Of a DNA stretch of 64,000 nucleotides, positions 8,369 through 17,451 are shown piece by piece. The notes under the pieces are model-generated. The model saw nothing but the letters and a program-made list of their open reading frames with translations. It had not been told where the DNA came from and searched no databases. Positions within the stretch are counted from its first letter, which is position 1, and each line of letters starts with the position of its first letter. The position numbers and the translations under genes are program-made. Source of the DNA: Algoriphagus boritolerans DSM 17298 = JCM 18970 (GTDB lineage Bacteria > Bacteroidota > Bacteroidia > Cytophagales > Cyclobacteriaceae); contig NZ_FNVR01000005.1 of the NCBI RefSeq assembly GCF_900108085.1, positions 124,001 through 188,000 of the forward strand, given 5' to 3'.

Positions 8369-11173
8369 ATGTTAAACAGTTTACCATGGAATAGAATTTC
8401 AGCACTTTTCCTATGCTTGGGATTTTTATCCTGTAAATCAAACGACGATCCCGGAGTCAAGCCTGAGGACAACCGTTTTACCAAAGTCGTTTTGACCGAA
8501 GGAATGGACGAGCCCATGGAATTGACCTTTTTACCGGAAAGCCGCATCCTTTTTGTCGAGCGAAAGGGTGGAGTGAAGATTTTGGATGAAAAAACCGGAG
8601 AAGTTACCTTGGTAGCCACCATCCCTGTCAACACCAAATACACCAACAAACAAGGTGTGGTCCGTGAAGCGGAAGAAGGCATGATGGGTGTAATCGCTCA
8701 TCCCGACTATGCTATCAACAACTGGATCTACCTGTACTATGCTGATCCTACGGATACCAAACACGTTTTGGCGAGATGGGAGCTGAAAGGAAACGAACTC
8801 ATCGAATCCTCGAAGAAAATAGTTCTGGAAGTCCCAACCCAGCGACAGGAATGCTGCCATACCGGTGGAGGAATGGTGTTTGACGCAGAAGGAAATCTTT
8901 ACCTGACCGTCGGCAACAATACAGTCAACCCACGTGAAGGCTCCTCTAATCTGGACGAAAGACCGGGAATGGAAAATGCCGATGATCAGCGCGCTCCGGG
9001 AAACACCAACGATTTGAGAGGAAAAATCCTGAGAATCCATCCTGAAGATGATGGTACCTATACGATTCCTAAGGGGAATCTTTTCCCTGTAGGCACAGAG
9101 AAGACCAGACCTGAGATCTACACGATGGGTCATCGAAACCCTTGGAGGCCAACTTTGGATAGCAAAACCGGATACCTCTATTGGGGTGAAGTCGGTCCGG
9201 ATGCATCGGTTGACTCCATCTGGGGACCAAAGGGCTACGACGAATTCAATCAGGCAAAAGGGCCCGGATTCTTCGGTTGGCCTTATTTTATCGGTGATAA
9301 TTTCCCCTACAACCGACATAATCATGCAGACAGCTCTTATGGGGCACCTTACGATGTGAATGCCCCGGTCAATGAATCGGTAAACAATACGGGATTGAGA
9401 GAGCTGCCTACTCCGGTGGTTCCTGCCATGATCTATTATCCTTACGGCGTATCTGAGGTTTTTCCACAACTGGGAAGCTCAGGAAGAAGCGCTACCGGCG
9501 GACCGGTGTTCCGCAAGGCAGATTTCAGGAAAGACGCTCCATTCACTTTTCCTGCTTATTACGAAGGAAAATGGCTGATTGTGGACTTCATGCGAGGATG
9601 GATTTTTGCGGTGACCATGGACGAAAACGGGGATTTCCAAAGCATGGAGCGGTTTCTGCCTAATGAAACCTTCAGCTCGGCAATCGATATGGACTTCGGA
9701 CCTGACGGAGCACTTTATATTTTGGAATATGGCTCTGCTTGGTTTCGAGGCAATGCCAATTCCCGTTTGATCAAAATCGAATACAACAAAGGCAATCGAA
9801 AACCCAAGGTAAATGCAGCGTCAGACAAATCAGCGGGAGCTATTCCATTGACTGTCAATTTCACATCTGAAGGCACGAATGACTTTGATGACTACGACGA
9901 GGGAAAACTGACTTTTGAGTGGAGAATCACCAACGGATCGGGCTTTGATCAGACCTTGACTGAAGCAAATCCAAGTTTTACCTTCTCTGAAGCCGGAACT
10001 TACCTTGTAAACCTCACGGTCACCGACACCAAAGGGGAGAAAAACTCAGCTTCATTGGAAGTCACAGCCGGCAACGAGCCTCCGGTAATTACCATTGATA
10101 TTGGAGAAATAAATCGCAGTTTCTGGTTTGGACAATCCGAATTGGAATATTCAATCGCAGTAGCTGACAAGGAAGACGGAAGCTTTGCAGACGGAAAAAT
10201 CAAAGCCGAGGAAGTGGCTGTGACTTTCGATTACGTCCCGGCAGGATTTGATCCGATCGAGATTGCCTCGAAGCAAACTGGAGTCGAAAATGCCGCAATT
10301 TTGAACCTGGGCAAAAACCTGATCGAGGCAAGCGATTGCAAGTCTTGCCACCAATACAATGAAAAATCCATCGGCCCAAGCTATATGGCAGTAGCCGAAA
10401 AGTACCCGAACTCCGAAGAAAACACCGAATACCTCATGGGAAAAATTATCAATGGTGGCTCGGGAGTCTGGGGAGATCACGGGATGAGCGCGCATCCATC
10501 GCTAAGCGAGGCGGATGCAAGAAGAATGGTCGATTACATCCTGTCAATGGATGATACCCGAGCCAATATCGCTTCATTGCCTCTGAGCGGAAAAGTAAAC
10601 ACCGTGATTCCTGAAGGAGAAAACGGTCAAGGCTGCTTCTTACTCAGAGCTTCGTATTCTGACAAGGGTTCGGGTGCCATTGGATCGCTAAATGGCATTG
10701 ATTTCGTGGCTTTGAAAAATCCATTTATTGATCCTCAAACTTCGGTTGATAGAAAAGGCGTTCAACTCCTGACCACACCAAGGGTTAGTTTCATGATGGC
10801 GGGAAATAATTCTCAGTTTGCGCTAAAGCAAATCGACCTCACCGGCATCCAGCAAATCGATGTCTTAAGTAGCATCACTGAGCGAAATGGTGCCATCGGA
10901 GGGTCTGTAGAAATACGCTTGGGTTCGGCCACCGGAGAACTCCTCGGTCAATCTGAAAAAATTGGCAGAAAAGAAGGCGGAGGATTCCGCCCACCTCAGG
11001 GAGTAAGCATGGTCGAGTGGGTAAGACAAAATGCCAATCGAGCCGTAGTGAAAATCCAACCAACCATAGGCATACAGGATCTATACTTCATCTTCAAAAA
11101 TCCTGACTCCAAAGGAGAAGAAGTTTTGATGAGTATCTTGGAGATTGAATTCAAAAATAAAGTAGTTGAATAA
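8369..11173 (+). CDS. PQQ-type sugar dehydrogenase / PKD / cytochrome c fusion lipoprotein
   Basis: A 934-residue lipoprotein (signal ending in GFLSC). Residues about 40-470 form a soluble glucose dehydrogenase-type beta-propeller (MMGVIAHPDY, CCHTGGGMVFD, LRGKILRIHP, GHRNPWRP, GPDGALYILEYG). Residues about 490-570 are a PKD domain ending in YLVNLTVTDTKG. A cytochrome c module with the heme site CKSCH lies near residue 655. The C-terminal ~200 residues look like a carbohydrate-binding beta-sandwich. The layout suggests periplasmic oxidation of a sugar or aldehyde with electrons passing to the built-in heme. Substrate and PQQ use are inferred from the family. Confidence 0.88.
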   Translation: MLNSLPWNRISALFLCLGFLSCKSNDDPGVKPEDNRFTKVVLTEGMDEPMELTFLPESRILFVERKGGVKILDEKTGEVTLVATIPVNTKYTNKQGVVREAEEGMMGVIAHPDYAINNWIYLYYADPTDTKHVLARWELKGNELIESSKKIVLEVPTQRQECCHTGGGMVFDAEGNLYLTVGNNTVNPREGSSNLDERPGMENADDQRAPGNTNDLRGKILRIHPEDDGTYTIPKGNLFPVGTEKTRPEIYTMGHRNPWRPTLDSKTGYLYWGEVGPDASVDSIWGPKGYDEFNQAKGPGFFGWPYFIGDNFPYNRHNHADSSYGAPYDVNAPVNESVNNTGLRELPTPVVPAMIYYPYGVSEVFPQLGSSGRSATGGPVFRKADFRKDAPFTFPAYYEGKWLIVDFMRGWIFAVTMDENGDFQSMERFLPNETFSSAIDMDFGPDGALYILEYGSAWFRGNANSRLIKIEYNKGNRKPKVNAASDKSAGAIPLTVNFTSEGTNDFDDYDEGKLTFEWRITNGSGFDQTLTEANPSFTFSEAGTYLVNLTVTDTKGEKNSASLEVTAGNEPPVITIDIGEINRSFWFGQSELEYSIAVADKEDGSFADGKIKAEEVAVTFDYVPAGFDPIEIASKQTGVENAAILNLGKNLIEASDCKSCHQYNEKSIGPSYMAVAEKYPNSEENTEYLMGKIINGGSGVWGDHGMSAHPSLSEADARRMVDYILSMDDTRANIASLPLSGKVNTVIPEGENGQGCFLLRASYSDKGSGAIGSLNGIDFVALKNPFIDPQTSVDRKGVQLLTTPRVSFMMAGNNSQFALKQIDLTGIQQIDVLSSITERNGAIGGSVEIRLGSATGELLGQSEKIGRKEGGGFRPPQGVSMVEWVRQNANRAVVKIQPTIGIQDLYFIFKNPDSKGEEVLMSILEIEFKNKVVE

Positions 11174-11181
11174 CACAATTT

Positions 11182-11217
11182 CCCCTTGACGGTAAAAAAG
11201 TCAAGGGGTCTTTCTTT
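11182..11217 (+). terminator. Strong terminator after the PQQ-dehydrogenase gene
   Basis: CCCCTTGAC and GTCAAGGGG form a perfect 9-bp stem with a 9-nt loop, followed by TCTTTCTTT. It also lies at the end of the convergent peptidase gene. Confidence 0.8.
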
Positions 11218-11220
11218 CAA

Positions 11221-12147
11221 TCAATTCATCACGACCATAGCCTGACACAAGACCCGAAAGGGATTTTGGAGATCAAAAACATTCTCAAACGCTTCATAAT
11301 CCACCCAGACAAAACCACCGTCACCCCAACCTTCTCCCCAGGAATTCACCAGCTTGAACGCTTGATATTGATCAGAATAGCCTACCACGAGCATGGCGTG
11401 GGCCCCAAAAATTTTTTCCTTCACCACTTGATGAGGCCGGTAGGCACTCAGACCGAGCTCATCCTTTTTCCCGAACTCAGGATCCAAACCCATAGCCACG
11501 ACGACGGGATTGCCTAGAGTGATCAGCGTTTTTACTTCAGCCACCATATTTTCTCCACTCAAAAGCTTGAAATCCTTCATCTTAAAGTTACTGGCGTTTT
11601 CTCGCTGTTCGGCGTCGGGTTGCAAATTACATCCGGTGGATTGATAGGGAAAGACCTCCCATTCACTGGCACCTTCATCTACTAAAAGTTGGAGGGATCT
11701 TGCGATTGAAGTCCCTTTACATTCCCCTTGGGTAATCTGATTATAAATGTAGGAAGGACTCAAGCGAATGCTCTGAGTACGGGCGTTGCGCTCATTGTAA
11801 TTAAAAAGTAAACTTCGACCATAATAGGTAGTAGCCCAAGCCGTACAGGAACCCAGGCGACCCTGATTTCCTACCTCAGGCAAGAAACCGGACAAATCGA
11901 ATGCAACAGGAAGATTAGCAGGAATAGCTAGATTTTGAAGTGTTTTAGTACTTTCCGGAGCTCCTGCCGAAAATCCGTAACAATAGGAGTTTTCGCACCC
12001 CATCCAATACTCCTCTCCATCCTCTGCGATGAAAATTTCCCCTTTTTTGGATAGCGGATCAGTGGAGAGCACAGAGGCAAATTCATTTTTATCCAAGCAA
12101 CCGCTAAGCAGGAATAGAAAAACAGGTAAAAACAGGATCTTTCTCAT
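11221..12147 (-). CDS. Papain-like (C1 family) cysteine peptidase lipoprotein
   Basis: A 308-residue lipoprotein; MRKILFLPVFLFLLSGC is a clean SPII signal, so I use this ATG rather than one 93 nt upstream. The papain fold is visible: the catalytic Cys in GRLGSCTAWATTYYG (about residue 99), the His in FGAHAMLVVGY (about 250) and the Asn in KLVNSWGEGWGDGGF (about 266). No long propeptide is evident: the catalytic domain begins about 70 residues after the lipid cysteine. Probably a membrane-anchored periplasmic or surface protease. It converges on the PQQ-dehydrogenase gene. Confidence 0.86.
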   Translation of the reverse strand: MRKILFLPVFLFLLSGCLDKNEFASVLSTDPLSKKGEIFIAEDGEEYWMGCENSYCYGFSAGAPESTKTLQNLAIPANLPVAFDLSGFLPEVGNQGRLGSCTAWATTYYGRSLLFNYNERNARTQSIRLSPSYIYNQITQGECKGTSIARSLQLLVDEGASEWEVFPYQSTGCNLQPDAEQRENASNFKMKDFKLLSGENMVAEVKTLITLGNPVVVAMGLDPEFGKKDELGLSAYRPHQVVKEKIFGAHAMLVVGYSDQYQAFKLVNSWGEGWGDGGFVWVDYEAFENVFDLQNPFRVLCQAMVVMN

Positions 12148-12297
12148 AAACCATAAAATTTTAGTCATTGACTGAACGGACAACTTTCTCATTTCGCTAC
12201 AAAGCCCAAACAAAAAATGGAAAAACAGTTTTTTCACCACTCAAAGGACAGTTTTTAGCCTCAAAAGCCTTATATTTTTCGAGTCTATGTATTCTCG

Positions 12298-14745
12298 ATG
12301 ATTTCTTCTTTGTCTGAATTTCTTAATCTTCACCTTCTAGTTTCATTTACCTCCGGAACCGGGCTGATTCTGGCGGAAAGCGGCTTTTGGCTACTCCAGC
12401 TTTTTGGACGGCTCCACCCGATGCTGGTTCATTTTCCGATTGCGCTGCTCTTAGTAGCTGTTGTTATGGAGCTATTTACTTTGGGAAATTTCAGGCATTC
12501 GTTTCGGTCAGGCATCCGATTTTTGGTTTTTTCAGGAGCTTTATCGGCGATTATCGCTGCAGGAATGGGCTGGCTTTTGGCCGAAAATGAAGGGATCAGC
12601 GGAAGCACATTGGACCTCCATCGAATAGTCGGTCTGACTAGTGCAGGACTTTCCTTATTTCTATTGGTTTTGCTGCGCAAAAGTGAACTACACCCAAGTT
12701 CTTCCTCGATCAAGACTTTTCGGTTTTTCCTTTTTCTGACAGGAATGGGCATTGGTGTAGCAGGGCACTTTGGGGCGGCTTTGACGCATGGAGAAGATTA
12801 CCTTACTGAAGTTTTGCCCGGAAACTCAGAACAGGAAGCACCTCAATCTTTAACGGTGGATCTGGCCACTTTCGCTGCTGATCTTTCCCCGGAAAAAGAA
12901 ATTCAACTCGTCACCAATGTCCGGTCGATCCTCGCTCACAATTGTTACAAATGCCACTCCGGGGCTAAAATCGAAGGTGAACTTCGTCTCGATGAAAAGG
13001 AATTTGTATTTGCCGGAGGCGAAAATGGAAAAGTAATCATTCCGGGAAATGCCGATGAAAGTGAACTGATCCGCCGAATTTCCCTATCCAAAAATCACAA
13101 AGAGGTAATGCCCAAAAAGGGCAAATTACTCAGCAAAGAAGAAATTCAATTGCTCACACTTTGGGTGGAAAAAGGAGCTCCCTGGCCGGATGGTGTAGCG
13201 CAGCAGTCCATCTATCGGGTGGCGGCTTTGGCACCAAGAAATCCAGTTCTACCTGCATCAAAACCTGGATTGGAAAACCCAATCGATCGCTGGGTAGATC
13301 AGTATTTTCAACAAAATCAGCTTAGCTGGTCTCAACCGATCGATGATCGGACTTTTCTCCGAAGAGTTTATCTGGACATCATCGGACTTTTACCTTCACC
13401 GGGAGAATTGGCGGCATTTGAGCAAGATCAAAATCCTGACAAAAGAGCGCTCCGAATTCAGGAATTGCTCGACCGAAAGGATGACTTTGCACAGCATTGG
13501 CTGACCTTCTGGAATGATGCGCTGCGCAATGACTACACCGGAACGGGCTATATTACCAGAGGCCGATTCGCCATCACCGATTGGCTATACACTTCGATTC
13601 TCGACAATAAACCCTATGATCAATTTGTCAAGGAATTGCTCAATCCCAATGAAAAGTCCAAAGGATTTATCGAAGGCATCCGCTGGCGAGGGACTGTCAA
13701 TGCCTCCCAGCGAACTGAAATGCAAGCTGCCCAAAACGTGGGACAGGTCTTGCTGGGCTTGAATCTGAAATGTGCCTCCTGTCACGATAGCTTCATCAGT
13801 GATTGGAAGCTTGAGGAAGCCTATGCTTTCGCAAATATTTTTGCTGACTCCACGCTGGAAGTCAGTCGATGTGAGCAGCCAACCGGCAAACTGGCCAAAA
13901 CCAAAATCCTCTGGGAAGAACTGGGAGAAATTGACTCTCTAGCCACCAAAGCCGAAAAACTACGCCAACTTGCCGATCAACTTGTCCAGCCTGCCAACGG
14001 TCGAATGTACCGAACAGTCGTCAATCGAATCTGGAAGCAGCTAATGGGCAGAGGCATCGTGGAGCCGGTGGATGAGATGGACAATTTGCCCTGGAGTCAG
14101 GATTTGCTGGATTGGCTGGCGGTGGATTTTGTGGAAAATGGCTACGACCTTAAGCGCCTGATTAATCAGATCGCCTCCTCGAAAATTTACCAAAGTCAAT
14201 CGATTCCTTTGGCTTCTCCTGATTTGCTTTTGGCTGAAGATTTCAAGTTTGAAGGAATGATACGAAGACGACTGACAGCTGAGCAATTTTCTGACGCTGT
14301 CAGCGTGATTTCAGCACCTTTATTCGATTCTGCTGAAGTTAAATTCTGGCCCTACCAGCTAATCCCTGAAGCGAAAAGTAATTTGGGCTTTGCCAGAGCA
14401 TCCTTGGTAGCAAACAATGACTTCCTAAAATCACTCGGCCGACCAAACCGGGAAATTGTGTCAACCAGCCGGGATTCGCAAGCCAGTTTACTTCAGGCAC
14501 TCGAACTCAGCAACGGTGAACGGCTAAACCAAACCTTGGAAAAAGGAGCTCAAAACTGGATTGAAACATTGCCTGAAACAGTTCCTCTTACGATGGAACT
14601 TTATGCAAAAGCGCTCTTGCGAAAACCTACCGAAAAGGAGCTGACTCTTGCAAAAAAGGTTTTTGGAGAGAAGCCAGAGACAGCCGAAGTTCAGGATTTT
14701 CTTTGGGCCTTGTTTCTATTACCAGAATTTCAAATGATTTATTAA
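12298..14745 (+). CDS. DUF2231 membrane / cytochrome c / DUF1549-DUF1553 protein
   Basis: 815 residues in a known modular order. An N-terminal DUF2231-like membrane domain (LHPMLVHFPIALLL plus further helices to about residue 165) is followed by a planctomycete-type cytochrome c domain with heme motif CYKCH near residue 215 and VMPKKGKLLSKEEIQLL. Then come DUF1549 (VYLDIIGLLPSPGEL, with a second CASCH near residue 490) and DUF1553 (RRRLTAEQFSDAVS, LRKPTEKELTLA). Such proteins nearly always precede a DUF1501 gene, as here. The pair is thought to act in periplasmic polysaccharide or sulfated sugar metabolism, but the reaction is not established. Confidence 0.85.
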   Translation: MISSLSEFLNLHLLVSFTSGTGLILAESGFWLLQLFGRLHPMLVHFPIALLLVAVVMELFTLGNFRHSFRSGIRFLVFSGALSAIIAAGMGWLLAENEGISGSTLDLHRIVGLTSAGLSLFLLVLLRKSELHPSSSSIKTFRFFLFLTGMGIGVAGHFGAALTHGEDYLTEVLPGNSEQEAPQSLTVDLATFAADLSPEKEIQLVTNVRSILAHNCYKCHSGAKIEGELRLDEKEFVFAGGENGKVIIPGNADESELIRRISLSKNHKEVMPKKGKLLSKEEIQLLTLWVEKGAPWPDGVAQQSIYRVAALAPRNPVLPASKPGLENPIDRWVDQYFQQNQLSWSQPIDDRTFLRRVYLDIIGLLPSPGELAAFEQDQNPDKRALRIQELLDRKDDFAQHWLTFWNDALRNDYTGTGYITRGRFAITDWLYTSILDNKPYDQFVKELLNPNEKSKGFIEGIRWRGTVNASQRTEMQAAQNVGQVLLGLNLKCASCHDSFISDWKLEEAYAFANIFADSTLEVSRCEQPTGKLAKTKILWEELGEIDSLATKAEKLRQLADQLVQPANGRMYRTVVNRIWKQLMGRGIVEPVDEMDNLPWSQDLLDWLAVDFVENGYDLKRLINQIASSKIYQSQSIPLASPDLLLAEDFKFEGMIRRRLTAEQFSDAVSVISAPLFDSAEVKFWPYQLIPEAKSNLGFARASLVANNDFLKSLGRPNREIVSTSRDSQASLLQALELSNGERLNQTLEKGAQNWIETLPETVPLTMELYAKALLRKPTEKELTLAKKVFGEKPETAEVQDFLWALFLLPEFQMIY

Positions 14746-14918
14746 TGAGAATAACTAAGACCTATACTTCAAAACCAATAAGGAGATCCCTCTTAATTCC
14801 TTGGCTGGAAGACGGAAGAAAACCCTTCGGTCCCCGGTCAACGGTCTTCCAACCCACATTAGTAACAACAGTTACAAATTTCTGAATTCTGTATTCACTG
14901 AATAAAGAATTATCACTT

Positions 14919-16349
14919 ATGAAACTCATCCAAACCCGACGTGATTTCCTCAAAAAAACCAGTGCAGCAGCCATTGCCACCATGGGAATGGGAGCTCCAT
15001 TGGCTGGTTTGCTTTCTAGCTGCGAAAGCAAAATCCCAAGTACTGCGGATTCGGTAATTTTGCTTTTTATGGCTGGTGGAATGGCGCATACGGAGACGTT
15101 TGATCCTAAGAAATACACTCCCTTCCGCAAGGGAATGGAAGCAAAGGAAATATTGAGCACTTTCCCTACCATCCCTACCCAACTGGATGGAATCTTCTTT
15201 TCCGAGGGACTGGAAAATATTGCTTCCGTGATGGACAAAGGCACCCTCATCCGATCCTATCAGGCGGCTGACTTGGGGCACATTCTCCACACCAGACATC
15301 AGTATCACTTTCACACTTGCTACGAACCGCCTCAATCTGTGGTCGTACCACACTTGGGAAGCTGGATCGCCAAGGAAAAAGGCCCACTCAATCCGGTAAT
15401 TCCACCCTTTATCAATATCGGTCAGCGGTTTACGGTCGGCGAAGGTGAAGAACTGAAGGCTTTTCACAGTGCCGGTTTTCTAGGATCTGAATTTGGTCCT
15501 TTTCTGATTCCCGATCCTACCACTGGCCTGGATGCCGTCCGACCTCCGGTGGGGATGGACAGTAAGCGATTTGAATCCAGAAATCAGTTGTACAAAGATT
15601 TAATTTCTGCTGGGCCAATGGGGGAATTTGGCTCGGATTACCAAAGAGAATCCCTAAAAAGATCCATGGAGCAGGCTTACATGCTGCTTAATTCCCCGGA
15701 GGCCAAGGCTTTTGACCTCAGTCAGGAACCCAAAGAAAGCTATGCAAAATATGATACGGGAGGAAGGTTTGGTTTGGGCTGCCTTTTGGCCAGAAGGCTG
15801 TTAGATCAGGGAGCTCGTTATATCACGGTTACAACAGAGTACGAACCATTTTTGGGCTGGGATACCCATGACAACGGCCACACTCGGTTGAAGGATATGA
15901 AGAAAATGATCGATGCTCCGATTGCACAATTGATTAAGGATTTGGATGAAAGCGGCAAACTGGAGCGCACGTTGGTCATCGTAGCCAGTGAATTCAGCAG
16001 GGATATGCTCACGGAAGGACGACCGGACTTGAAAGTCTTGGACCAAGTGGAAGTACCCGATATCATCGAAGACCTGAAAAACTACGGCATGCACCGTCAT
16101 TTTACCGATGGATGTTCGATCCTGATGTTTGGAGGAGGAATCAAGCGAGGGCATGTATTTGGAAAAACCGCTGACGAACGCCCCTGCAAAACCATCGAGA
16201 ATCCGATCAAAATAGACAGCATTCACCAGACAATTTATCATGCTTTGGGAATTCCTCCCGATAAAAATTATGAAATCGAAAAGCGACCTTTCTACACTAC
16301 GCCGGATGGACATGGGAAAGTGGAGTATGGCTTATTGGCAAAATCTTGA
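14919..16349 (+). CDS. DUF1501 (sulfatase-like fold) exported protein
   Basis: 476 residues with a twin-arginine signal (QTRRDFLKKTSAAA) that also ends in a lipobox-like LAGLLSSC. The body is DUF1501, an alkaline phosphatase/sulfatase-superfamily domain, with SVILLFMAGGMAHTETFDPK at the metal-binding start, GWDTHDNGHTRLK and TLVIVASEFSRD. It partners the upstream DUF1549/DUF1553 protein, 173 nt away. Cofactor assembly in the cytoplasm before Tat export is suggested by the signal. Substrate unknown. Confidence 0.88.
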   Translation: MKLIQTRRDFLKKTSAAAIATMGMGAPLAGLLSSCESKIPSTADSVILLFMAGGMAHTETFDPKKYTPFRKGMEAKEILSTFPTIPTQLDGIFFSEGLENIASVMDKGTLIRSYQAADLGHILHTRHQYHFHTCYEPPQSVVVPHLGSWIAKEKGPLNPVIPPFINIGQRFTVGEGEELKAFHSAGFLGSEFGPFLIPDPTTGLDAVRPPVGMDSKRFESRNQLYKDLISAGPMGEFGSDYQRESLKRSMEQAYMLLNSPEAKAFDLSQEPKESYAKYDTGGRFGLGCLLARRLLDQGARYITVTTEYEPFLGWDTHDNGHTRLKDMKKMIDAPIAQLIKDLDESGKLERTLVIVASEFSRDMLTEGRPDLKVLDQVEVPDIIEDLKNYGMHRHFTDGCSILMFGGGIKRGHVFGKTADERPCKTIENPIKIDSIHQTIYHALGIPPDKNYEIEKRPFYTTPDGHGKVEYGLLAKS

Positions 16350-16560
16350 TTTACAATTGATTCTGATTGAAATTGTATCAGGCTGAATTTGATAACTTTT
16401 GGTTTTTTGACCCCTTATAAACAAGGCTTAATCAGGAAAAACAGCCACTCGTCATAAATCACCAACCTTAAAGGGATTGTCCGTTAAACAATTTGTCTTG
16501 GAAAAGGTCAAACCTAGTAAAGAAGCTAAAACAAAACTCATCAAACCAAACCATTATCTT

Positions 16561-17145
16561 ATGAAATTGATCGCCGCTCTAATTCTTGCCTACGGGACGT
16601 TTTTCACTGCCAATGAAAATTTTGCTCCCGCTACAGTAAACAAAACCGAAAGCCAAGTCACTTGGAAAGCCGCCAAAGTAACCGGCGAACATTGGGGCTA
16701 TGTTCCGATCAAAAACGCCTCACTTGATGTAAATGGAGGTAAAATTACTGGTGGATCCTTCGATATGGACATGGTCAATCTTACAGTAGAAGATTTGACA
16801 GATGAAAAATCCAAAGGCAACTTGACCAATCACCTGAAGTCTGACGACTTTTTCTCTGTTGAAAAATTCAATACTTCTACCTTCAAAATTACCGATGTCA
16901 AGGCTACCAACGCTACCGATTATACCATCACCGGAGACTTGACGATCAAAGGAATCACCAAACCGGTAACCTTCCCTGCCAAAGTAGCTGTAGCCGGTAA
17001 TAAAATGACAGCTACAGGAACCATCAAATTTGACAGAACCCACTACGACATCAAATTCCGTTCAGGAAATTTCTTTGAAAATCTGGGTGATCGAATGATC
17101 TATGATGAAGTTAATCTGGATGTGAAGTTGGTTGCGATTATTTGA
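16561..17145 (+). CDS. YceI-family periplasmic lipid-binding protein
   Basis: A 194-residue exported protein of the YceI family, an extended lipocalin-like beta-barrel that binds isoprenoids or other amphiphiles. Characteristic segments are SQVTWKAAKVTGEHWGYVPI, GGSFDMDMVNLTVEDL, LTNHLKSDDFFSVEKF, GDLTIKGITKPVTFP and FDRTHYDIKFRSGNFFENLGD. The ATG giving MKLIAALILAYGTFF is chosen because it provides a signal peptide; a TTG 84 nt upstream would bury it. Monocistronic, with its own terminator. Confidence 0.92.
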   Translation: MKLIAALILAYGTFFTANENFAPATVNKTESQVTWKAAKVTGEHWGYVPIKNASLDVNGGKITGGSFDMDMVNLTVEDLTDEKSKGNLTNHLKSDDFFSVEKFNTSTFKITDVKATNATDYTITGDLTIKGITKPVTFPAKVAVAGNKMTATGTIKFDRTHYDIKFRSGNFFENLGDRMIYDEVNLDVKLVAII

Positions 17146-17180
17146 TTGAAAAATCGGAAGATTTTAAAATTGAAAAATTA

Positions 17181-17208
17181 GGTTTGAGAGAAATCTCAGG
17201 CCTTTTTT
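17181..17208 (+). terminator. Terminator of the YceI gene
   Basis: GGTTTGAGA pairs with TCTCAGGCC (two G-T pairs) around GAAA and is followed by TTTTTT. Confidence 0.7.
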
Positions 17209-17451
17209 ATTTTACAGTGCGCCAGTATCCTCTAAGTTTATTGGGTTAGGAGGCAGTCTCAGAAGGTCTAGCAGTGTCAGCCTGACACTTCGACTTCGCT
17301 CAGTGGGCCTGGAGTCGAAGTCTCTTTCTAGTGAATTTGATCATATTTTGACTTTCCGCCACGGCGGACAAGCTGCTCCATGTGATAATACGTAGTTTTG
17401 AGACAGCCTCATTTTCGCTTTTTAGAGCAAATTATTTTAATTCGTTTGGGT
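17209..17451. repeat. Intergenic repeat debris between YceI and Fic genes
   Basis: No gene is seen. The stretch holds a copy of the CTTCGACTTCGCTCAG repeat at 17289-17304 with a nearby inverted GGAGTCGAAG, a CCGCCACGGCGG palindrome, and short GAGACAGCCTC / GAGGCAGTCTC pieces that resemble element ends. Confidence 0.5.

Noticed and set aside
8531-9469. 312-residue open frame on the minus strand
   Set aside because: It lies opposite the PQQ-dehydrogenase propeller, whose domains are clear. The product is rich in Arg/Ser/Ile and has no recognisable fold.
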